Source: an uncultured Rubellimicrobium sp.
Lineage (GTDB): Bacteria; Pseudomonadota; Alphaproteobacteria; Rhodobacterales; Rhodobacteraceae
NCBI GenBank assembly: GCA_902805995.1
Contig: CADCUU010000416.1
Span: forward strand, 1 to 11,529
Reading direction: 5' to 3'
DNA: 11,529 bases
The notes beneath the pieces were generated by a model that did not search any database, was not told the DNA's origin, and worked only from the letters and a program-made list of their open reading frames with translations. Shown piece after piece: positions 5,678-11,529 of this stretch; position 1 is the first letter of the stretch; the number at the start of each line of letters is the position of its first letter. A program made the translations under genes and the position numbers.

Positions 5678-7651
5678 ATGGACGACCAGAACAAGAACCT
5701 CATCCTGGCGACGGCGCTCAGCTTCATCGTCATCCTGGTGTGGTTCCTCCTCTTCCCACCGCCCGAGCAGGCGCCCTCGCCCGATCCGGCCGCCGTCACC
5801 TCGGCGGAGGTTCCCGAAGGGGTGGCCGCGCCCGATGCGGGCGAAGCGGGCGCTATATCTGCCGACGCAGCGGAGGAGGTCGCGACGGATGAGGGGGTCG
5901 CCCGAGTGGCGATTGACACCCCGTCGCTCACCGGCTCCTTCTCGCTCCAGGGCGCCCGGCTCGACGACCTGTCGCTCAAGGGCTATCGCGTGACGCTCGA
6001 CTCCCCCGAGCTCGTGCAGCTCCTGACCCCGGCGGGCTCCCCTTATCCCTATTACATCGTCCATGGCTGGACGGGCGAGGGCCTCGCGGCCGACGCGGTT
6101 CCCGGCCCCGATACCGTCTGGACGCTGGCCGAAGGCGCCCCCCGGCCCGAAGCCGCGGCAGGTCAAGCCGTCGAAGGCACCGCGACCGAGGCAGGCCCGG
6201 CCCTGGAGACCACTCCGGACGAAGGCGGTGAGACCGTCGCGACCCTGTCCACTGATAGCCCCGTCACGCTGACCTGGGACAACGGCCAAGGCCTCGTCTT
6301 CACCCGCGTCGTCTCTGTGGACGAGAAGTTCTTGTTCACGGTCACCGACACCGTCGCCAACTCGGGCGAGGCTGCCGCAACCCTTTCGCCCTACAGCTTC
6401 ATCGCCCGCGACGGGCGCGAGGAGACGCCCTCGAACTACATCCTCCACGAAGGCGTGGTCCGGATGTCGGACGGCGAGTTGCAGGAGATCGATTACCCGG
6501 ACATGGCCGACCTCGACGCCAACGAGGACGGATCGCGCCAGGAGGTGATCGAGGTTTCCGCGAACGGCTGGGTGGGCTTCACCGACAAGTACTGGATGAC
6601 GACCCTCATCCCGGAGCCCGGCAGCAGCTTCCGCTCGGTCGCCCGCTACCTGCCCGCTTCGGACATGTTCCAGACCCTGGCCCGCAAGGACGCCGAAACC
6701 ATCGCCCCCGGCGAGACGCTCACCTATGAAAGCCACGTCTTCGCCGGCGCCAAAGAATGGGAAACCATCCGCGCGTACGAGAACAACCCTGGCTGGTTCG
6801 CCCGTCTCTTCGGGGCGGAGGCGGATGGCGAGCGTCCGCAGATCGACCGCTTCCTCGATTCCATCGACTGGGGCTGGTTCTTCTTCCTGACAAAGCCGAT
6901 GTTCTGGCTCCTGCACACCCTGCATGAACTGATCGGCAACATGGGATGGGCGATTATCGCGCTCACCTTCGTCATCAAGGCGCTGGTGCTGCCGCTGTCC
7001 TGGAAGTCCTACGCCTCCATGGCGCGGATGAAGGAGCTTCAGCCCGAGATGGAGAAGCTCAAGGAGCGCACCGGCGACGACCGCATGGCTCTCCAGCAAG
7101 GGATGATGAAGCTTTACAAGGACAACAAGGTGAACCCGGCCGCCGGATGCCTTCCGATCCTGCTCCAGATCCCGATCTTCTTCTCGCTCTACAAGGTGAT
7201 CTTTGTCACCCTGGAGCTTCGCCACGCCCCTTGGGTGGGCTGGATCCGCGACCTGTCGGCGCCCGACCCGTCCTCGATCCTCAATCTCTTCGGGCTCCTG
7301 CCCTGGGGTTCGCCCGAGGTCGGCTCCATCTTCCACATCCTCGCGCTGGGCGTGCTGCCGATCCTGCTCGGCGTCTCCATGTGGCTTCAGCAGAAGCTGA
7401 ACCCGGCGCCCGCCGATCCGACCCAGAAGATGGTCTTTGCCTGGATGCCTTGGATCTTCATGTTCATGCTGGGGAGCTTCGCCTCGGGCCTCGTGCTCTA
7501 CTGGATCGCGAACAACCTCATCACCTTCACGCAGCAGTACCTCATCATGCGGAGCCACGGATCCAAGCCCGACATCTTCGGCAACATCCGGTCGAGCTTC
7601 CGCCGGGGTTCGGGGGCGGCCAACTCCGACTCCGCGCCCAAGGGCAAGTGA
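5678..7651 (+). CDS. yidC: Membrane protein insertase YidC
   Basis: 657-residue YidC/Oxa1 insertase of the inner membrane, which inserts membrane proteins alone or with SecYEG. The N-terminal helix (about 8-26) is followed by a large periplasmic domain (to about 395) and a five-helix core with helices near 398-418, 421-441, 491-512, 550-570 and 584-626. The core hallmarks are present: [43 protein letters not shown] and [15 protein letters not shown]. The hydrophilic-groove Arg of E. coli YidC is Lys here (K434), which keeps the positive charge. The protein is longer than the E. coli one (548 residues), partly through an Ala/Pro/Glu-rich stretch at about 154-186. ATG 5678 was chosen over ATG 5618 because GGGGAG lies 6 bases upstream and MDDQNKN is the usual start. 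The stop overlaps engB (TGATG). Confidence 0.97.
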   Translation: MDDQNKNLILATALSFIVILVWFLLFPPPEQAPSPDPAAVTSAEVPEGVAAPDAGEAGAISADAAEEVATDEGVARVAIDTPSLTGSFSLQGARLDDLSLKGYRVTLDSPELVQLLTPAGSPYPYYIVHGWTGEGLAADAVPGPDTVWTLAEGAPRPEAAAGQAVEGTATEAGPALETTPDEGGETVATLSTDSPVTLTWDNGQGLVFTRVVSVDEKFLFTVTDTVANSGEAAATLSPYSFIARDGREETPSNYILHEGVVRMSDGELQEIDYPDMADLDANEDGSRQEVIEVSANGWVGFTDKYWMTTLIPEPGSSFRSVARYLPASDMFQTLARKDAETIAPGETLTYESHVFAGAKEWETIRAYENNPGWFARLFGAEADGERPQIDRFLDSIDWGWFFFLTKPMFWLLHTLHELIGNMGWAIIALTFVIKALVLPLSWKSYASMARMKELQPEMEKLKERTGDDRMALQQGMMKLYKDNKVNPAAGCLPILLQIPIFFSLYKVIFVTLELRHAPWVGWIRDLSAPDPSSILNLFGLLPWGSPEVGSIFHILALGVLPILLGVSMWLQQKLNPAPADPTQKMVFAWMPWIFMFMLGSFASGLVLYWIANNLITFTQQYLIMRSHGSKPDIFGNIRSSFRRGSGAANSDSAPKGK

Positions 7652-8301
7652 TGGCCCTCCCCTTCCCCGAAGCGGAGACCCCTGACGTGGCGGCCCTTGA
7701 GAAGGGCCGCCTCCTCTTTGCGGGGCCAATCGATTTCCTCAAGGGCGTGGTGGCCATGTCGGGCCTGCCCCCGGCCGAACGGGTGGAGGTCTGCTTCGCC
7801 GGACGGTCCAACGTCGGCAAGTCGAGCCTCATCAACGCGCTGACGGGACGCAAGGCGCTGGCACGCGCGTCGAACACGCCCGGCCGGACGCAGGAGGTGA
7901 ACTACTTCACCCTGGGCGAGAACCACTACCTCGTGGACCTGCCGGGCTACGGCTTCGCCGAGGCGCCGCTGGCCGTGGTCGCGAAGTGGCAGGCTCTCCT
8001 CAAGAGCTACCTCCAGGGCCGCCCCACGCTGCGGCGGACGTTTGTGCTGATCGACGCGCGTCACGGCGTCAAAGCGGTGGACGACGAGATTCTGACCCTC
8101 CTCGACAAGTCGGCCGTGACCTTTCAGGCGGTCCTGACCAAGGTCGACAAGATCGGCCCCCGGGACCGCGCCAAGGTGCTGGAGCAGGTCCGCGCCGCGC
8201 TGCAGAAACACCCCGCCGCCTATCCGGAGCTTGTGGTCACCTCCTCTGAGACGGGGGAAGGGATCGCGACGCTTCGCGCCATCATCGCCGGAATCGACTG
8301 A
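7651..8301 (+). CDS. yihA: Ribosome biogenesis GTPase EngB/YsxC (YihA)
   Basis: 216-residue TrmE-Era-EngA-EngB-Septin family GTPase needed for late assembly of the large ribosomal subunit. The GTPase motifs are complete: G1 GRSNVGKSS (51-59), G2 NTPGRTQ (T80), G3 DLPGYG (96-101), G4 TKVD (163-166) and G5 SSE (198-200). The length is normal for a single-domain EngB. The ATG shares one base with the yidC stop, so translation is probably coupled. The N-terminal 25 residues are a usual short extension before the G domain. Confidence 0.97.
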   Translation: MALPFPEAETPDVAALEKGRLLFAGPIDFLKGVVAMSGLPPAERVEVCFAGRSNVGKSSLINALTGRKALARASNTPGRTQEVNYFTLGENHYLVDLPGYGFAEAPLAVVAKWQALLKSYLQGRPTLRRTFVLIDARHGVKAVDDEILTLLDKSAVTFQAVLTKVDKIGPRDRAKVLEQVRAALQKHPAAYPELVVTSSETGEGIATLRAIIAGID

Positions 8302-8312
8302 AGGGTTTGCCC

Positions 8313-9191
8313 ATGAAGCGCGACTGGATCGCCACCGCCCGGACTCTGTCCGAGGCGCTACCCTACCTGCAGAAATATGCCGACGCCGTCGTCGTGGTGA
8401 AGTTCGGCGGCAACGCCATGGGCGACGATGAGGCCATGGCCCAGTTCGCCCGCGACATCGTGCTGCTGCGCATGGTGGGCATCCGTCCCGTGGTGGTCCA
8501 TGGCGGCGGGCCGATGATCAACGCCATGCTGGACAAGCTGGGGATCGAATCGACCTTCGTGCGCGGCAAGCGCGTGACCGACAAGGCGACGGTCGAGGTC
8601 GTTGAGATGATCCTCTCGGGCCTTGTGAACAAGCGGATTGTGCAGGCGATCAATGACGCCGGCGGGCGGGCGGTGGGCCTGTCGGGCAAGGACGACGACC
8701 TCATGGTCTGCGTGGCCGATGACCCGGAGTTGGGCTTCGTGGGCCGCCCGGTGGAGATGAACGTGCAGGTCCTGCGCGACCTCTACATGGCCGGGATCAT
8801 CCCCGTGGTCGCGCCCGTCGCGACCGGGATGGAAGAGAACGAGACCTTTAACGTCAACGGCGACACCGCGGCGGGGGCCATCGCAGGCGCTCTCAAGGCC
8901 GACCGGCTGCTCCTGCTGACGGATGTACCCGGTGTGAAGGATGAATCGGGCGAGGTCGTCTCCCAGCTCGATGCCGACCGGGTCCGGGCCATGATCGAAT
9001 CGGGCACTATCAAAGGTGGAATGATCCCCAAGGTGGAAACCGCGCTCGCCGCCATCGAGGCCGGAGTGCGTGCCGTGGTGATTCTCGACGGGCGGCTGCC
9101 CAATGCCCCGCTGGTGGAATTGTTCACTGCCCAGGGCGCGGGCAGCATCATTCGCAGCGCCGACCCCGAGTCCTGGCCCAAGCGGCGGTGA
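8313..9191 (+). CDS. argB: Acetylglutamate kinase
   Basis: 292-residue cytoplasmic enzyme that phosphorylates N-acetyl-L-glutamate with ATP, the second step of arginine synthesis. Motifs of the amino acid kinase fold are present: [10 protein letters not shown] (K30), VVHGGGP (61-67), FVRGKRVTD (82-90), [13 protein letters not shown] (180-192) and [11 protein letters not shown] (235-245). The N-terminal helix before the first strand (about 1-22) is typical of arginine-inhibited, hexameric enzymes, so feedback inhibition is likely but inferred. ATG 8313 was chosen over TTG 8307 because AAGGG (8301-8305), which overlaps the engB stop, then lies 7 bases upstream. The TGA overlaps the GTG start of the next gene. 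No other arg gene is in the window. Confidence 0.97.
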   Translation: MKRDWIATARTLSEALPYLQKYADAVVVVKFGGNAMGDDEAMAQFARDIVLLRMVGIRPVVVHGGGPMINAMLDKLGIESTFVRGKRVTDKATVEVVEMILSGLVNKRIVQAINDAGGRAVGLSGKDDDLMVCVADDPELGFVGRPVEMNVQVLRDLYMAGIIPVVAPVATGMEENETFNVNGDTAAGAIAGALKADRLLLLTDVPGVKDESGEVVSQLDADRVRAMIESGTIKGGMIPKVETALAAIEAGVRAVVILDGRLPNAPLVELFTAQGAGSIIRSADPESWPKRR

Positions 9192-9829
9192 GCCCCCTCC
9201 CCGCCCTGGCGGAACAGGCGGCGCGCGACGGGCTCTTCGTTGCGGGCCTGGCCGCCCTCCGCCCCGAGGACGGGGTTGCGCCACGCTTCCGCTCTGTTGT
9301 GCTCCTTTCGCCGGACGAGCCGGGCTTTTGGCCCCTCTTCGCCTCCTCGCCGGAGATGACGGACGACCGCCCCGATCCGCTGGACCGGTGGTCGAAACGG
9401 GTGATCGGGCGGATCGCCTGCGGGCTGCGGACCAAGGCCGTGTTCCCCTCGGATGGCCCTCCATGGCGGCCCTTCACGGCCTGGGCGTGCCGGTCGGGGC
9501 GGGCCTGGCCGTCGCCGGTCGGCCTTCTCGTCCACGACACAGCGGGCCTCTGGATCAGCTACCGCGGAGCCATCCTGCTGGAAGACGAAGCACCGGAGAG
9601 CCTATCCAAGCCGCCTTGCGACACCTGTAGCACGCGGCCCTGCCTGTCGGCCTGCCCGGTCGGCGCGCTGACTGCTTCGGGCTACGACGTGCCGCGCTGC
9701 CACGCCTTCCTCGACAAGGGCCCGGACTGCCTGCAAGGATGCCGCGTGCGCCGGGCCTGCCCCGTAGGACAAGGCCGCAGGCTGTCCGAACAATCCGAGT
9801 TTCACATGAAGGCCTTCCACGCGGCATGA
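9188..9829 (+). CDS. Uncharacterised 4Fe-4S protein resembling the QueG C-terminus
   Basis: 213-residue, probably cytoplasmic protein. The N-terminal two thirds shows no domain I can name; it is rich in Trp, Pro and Arg. The C-terminal part has a ferredoxin-like cysteine pattern: [17 protein letters not shown] (C144, C147, C152, C156), then RCHAFL (C171), then C181, C185 and C191-Pro. The order CxxC..CxxxCP-x(n)-RCxxxL-..C..CP resembles the two-cluster tail of epoxyqueuosine reductase (QueG), but the spacing differs and the cobalamin-binding catalytic part is absent, so queuosine activity should not be assumed. It probably binds one or two [4Fe-4S] clusters for electron transfer. The GTG start overlaps the argB stop (GTGA) and the stop overlaps the next start (ATGA), so it is coupled on both sides. 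Length and intact frame argue against a pseudogene. Confidence 0.85.
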   Translation: MSPLPALAEQAARDGLFVAGLAALRPEDGVAPRFRSVVLLSPDEPGFWPLFASSPEMTDDRPDPLDRWSKRVIGRIACGLRTKAVFPSDGPPWRPFTAWACRSGRAWPSPVGLLVHDTAGLWISYRGAILLEDEAPESLSKPPCDTCSTRPCLSACPVGALTASGYDVPRCHAFLDKGPDCLQGCRVRRACPVGQGRRLSEQSEFHMKAFHAA

Positions 9830-10329
9830 CCCTCGACCTTCTCCTGATCCGACACGCGAAATCCGATTGGGGCACGCCGGCGCAGTCCGACCACGACCGC
9901 CCGTTGAACCAACGGGGCCGCCACGATGCGCCGCGCATGGGCCGCTGGATCGTCAGGCAGGGCCTTGTGCCATTGGAAGTGCTCTGTTCGGATGCGGCGA
10001 GGACGCGCGAGACACTGACCCTCATGCTGCCCCATTGGGCTCCTGCCCCGCGAGTGTCGCACCACCGTGAGCTTTATCATGCGACGCCCGAGGCGATGAT
10101 CGAGGTTCTGGAACAGGCCGAGACGTCCCGGGTCGCCCTGATCGGGCACAATCCGGGCATCGGCCTTCTCGCGGCGCGTCTGGCGCGGGCTACCCCCAAC
10201 CACTCGCGCTGGGAGGATTACCCGACCTGCGCCGTCGCGGCCCTGCGCTTCGAGAGCGACAGCTGGCTCGACGTCCTCGAAGGCCGCGGCAAGGTCGAGG
10301 CCTTTGCGGTTCCCTCAGACCTCATCTGA
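9826..10329 (+). CDS. SixA-like histidine phosphatase family protein
   Basis: 167-residue single-domain member of the histidine phosphatase (phosphoglycerate mutase-like) superfamily. The catalytic RHAKS motif (R9, H10) opens the protein, SDAARTRET supplies R59 and R61, and IGHNPG contains the second conserved His (H108). The small size and RHAKS/SDAARTRET pattern match SixA, which in E. coli removes phosphate from phosphohistidine in phosphorelay or nitrogen-PTS proteins. The substrate here is unknown. The sensor kinase at the left of the window could be a phosphohistidine source, but that is speculation. It is the last gene of the yidC operon, joined to the 4Fe-4S gene by ATGA. Confidence 0.9.
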   Translation: MTLDLLLIRHAKSDWGTPAQSDHDRPLNQRGRHDAPRMGRWIVRQGLVPLEVLCSDAARTRETLTLMLPHWAPAPRVSHHRELYHATPEAMIEVLEQAETSRVALIGHNPGIGLLAARLARATPNHSRWEDYPTCAVAALRFESDSWLDVLEGRGKVEAFAVPSDLI

Positions 10330-10337
10330 AACGACAG

Positions 10338-10381
10338 CGCGGCAGACCGTCGTCCGCCGCGTTGCACGCAAAGGCGTGTGC
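10338..10381. terminator. Candidate terminator between convergent operons
   Basis: Two hairpins lie in the 75-base gap between the convergent phosphatase and ABC genes. CGCGGC/GCCGCG (10338-10361) has an inner GAC/GTC extension after one mismatch. GCACGC/GCGTGC-like arms (10364-10381) form a 6-bp stem with one G-T wobble. No T run follows on either strand, so only the position and dyads support termination. Confidence 0.3.
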
Positions 10382-10404
10382 CCCGCCCGACGCTGACAGC
10401 CTGC

Positions 10405-11202
<798 letters not shown>

Positions 11203-11217
11203 GGCGGGGGCTCCTCC

Positions 11218-11529
11218 TTAGCGGACGCGGTGGCGGTTCAGCTCCGCCTCCAGGCCCTGGCTGTATTTCGACATGGCGAAGCAGAACACGAAGTAGATGG
11301 CGCCCACCGTCAGGTAGACCTCCACGCCGAAGCCCTGCCAGGCCGGCTCGATGATGGCCGTCTTGCCCGCCGTGAGCAGGTCGAAGATGCCGATGATGAG
11401 CACCAGCGAGGTGTCCTTGAAGAAGCCGATGAAGGTGTTCACCAGCGGCGGGATCACCAGGCGCAGGGCTTGGGGCAGGATGATGAAGCCGGTCTTCTGC
11501 CAGTAGGAGAGGCCCAGCGCGTCCGCCGC
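11218..11529 (-). CDS. Polar amino acid ABC transporter permease, C-terminal part (BztC/AapM type)
   Basis: Partial: the last 103 residues of an inner-membrane permease whose start lies beyond the right edge. The frame is open from base 11529. The visible part opens with the EAA loop, [23 protein letters not shown], which contacts the ATPase, followed by [16 protein letters not shown], typical of His/Glu/Gln/Arg/opine-type permeases. A final membrane helix lies in [18 protein letters not shown], and the tail [15 protein letters not shown] is common in BztC/AapM proteins. The stop is followed by the ATPase ribosome binding site. A second permease and a binding protein would be expected upstream, outside the window. 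Confidence 0.93.
   Translation of the reverse strand, partial: AADALGLSYWQKTGFIILPQALRLVIPPLVNTFIGFFKDTSLVLIIGIFDLLTAGKTAIIEPAWQGFGVEVYLTVGAIYFVFCFAMSKYSQGLEAELNRHRVR

Noticed and set aside
6977..6979. Lys in place of the hydrophilic-groove Arg of YidC as a sign of lost function
   Set aside because: The positive charge is kept and, as I recall, Lys occurs at this place in other alphaproteobacterial YidC proteins.
5534..7729. 731-codon open frame antisense to yidC
   Set aside because: It mirrors the whole of yidC, has a biased His/Gly/Arg/Asp composition and no recognisable domain. Long antisense frames are common in GC-rich coding DNA.
8358..9464. 368-codon antisense frame over argB and the next gene
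   Set aside because: It spans two genes supported by strong family motifs and shows only low-complexity Arg/Gly/His-rich sequence.
9188..9829. The cysteine-rich protein as a true epoxyqueuosine reductase
   Set aside because: It is far shorter than QueG, lacks the cobalamin-binding N-terminal part and has altered spacing in the second cysteine motif.

Overview
This GC-rich window (many G/C-ending codons) looks like chromosomal DNA of an alphaproteobacterium, most likely of the Rhodobacteraceae (Rhodobacterales). The basis is recall of family features, not a search: a YidC that begins MDDQNKN and has a long periplasmic domain, an rpmH-rnpA-yidD cluster with no dnaA beside it, an engB-argB pair downstream of yidC, and a Bzt/Aap-type polar amino acid ABC transporter. 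I see no transposase, CRISPR array, phage gene or rRNA.

Layout. The first 90 bases lie just 3' of a minus-strand tRNA-Arg(ACG) gene (91-167), which has a good promoter of its own. A minus-strand membrane histidine kinase with no adjacent response regulator follows (267-1751). It is divergent from rpmH-rnpA-yidD (1947-2661), which encode ribosomal protein L34, the RNase P protein and the membrane-insertion helper YidD. Next come ttcA (2790-3680), for tRNA 2-thiocytidine synthesis, and a membrane-anchored degenerate-GGDEF/EAL c-di-GMP phosphodiesterase (3762-5294). These two genes separate yidD from yidC. After a structured 383-base gap, five tightly packed plus-strand genes run yidC - engB - argB - 4Fe-4S protein - SixA-like phosphatase (5678-10329), with overlaps of 1 to 4 bases at three junctions and 11 bases at the fourth. 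They meet a minus-strand polar amino acid ABC transporter end-on: the ATPase is complete (10405-11202) and the upstream permease is cut by the window edge (11218-11529).

How the genes fit together. Most are core functions: translation and ribosome assembly (L34, EngB, tRNA-Arg), tRNA processing and modification (RnpA, TtcA), inner-membrane protein insertion (YidC, YidD), arginine synthesis (ArgB) and uptake of acidic or amide amino acids (Bzt/Aap). Signalling is represented by the lone histidine kinase, the EAL phosphodiesterase and the SixA-type phosphohistidine phosphatase. The least understood gene is the small cysteine-rich protein between argB and the phosphatase, which resembles the iron-sulfur tail of epoxyqueuosine reductase without its cobalamin-binding catalytic part.

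Points worth a second look: rnpA has no ATG, GTG or TTG start in a sensible place; the yidC leader carries strong hairpins and a possible 21-residue peptide; the QueG-tail-like protein is translationally coupled to a phosphatase; and the tRNA-Arg 3' flank at the window edge carries repeats that could belong to an integration site. I found no clear large novel system.
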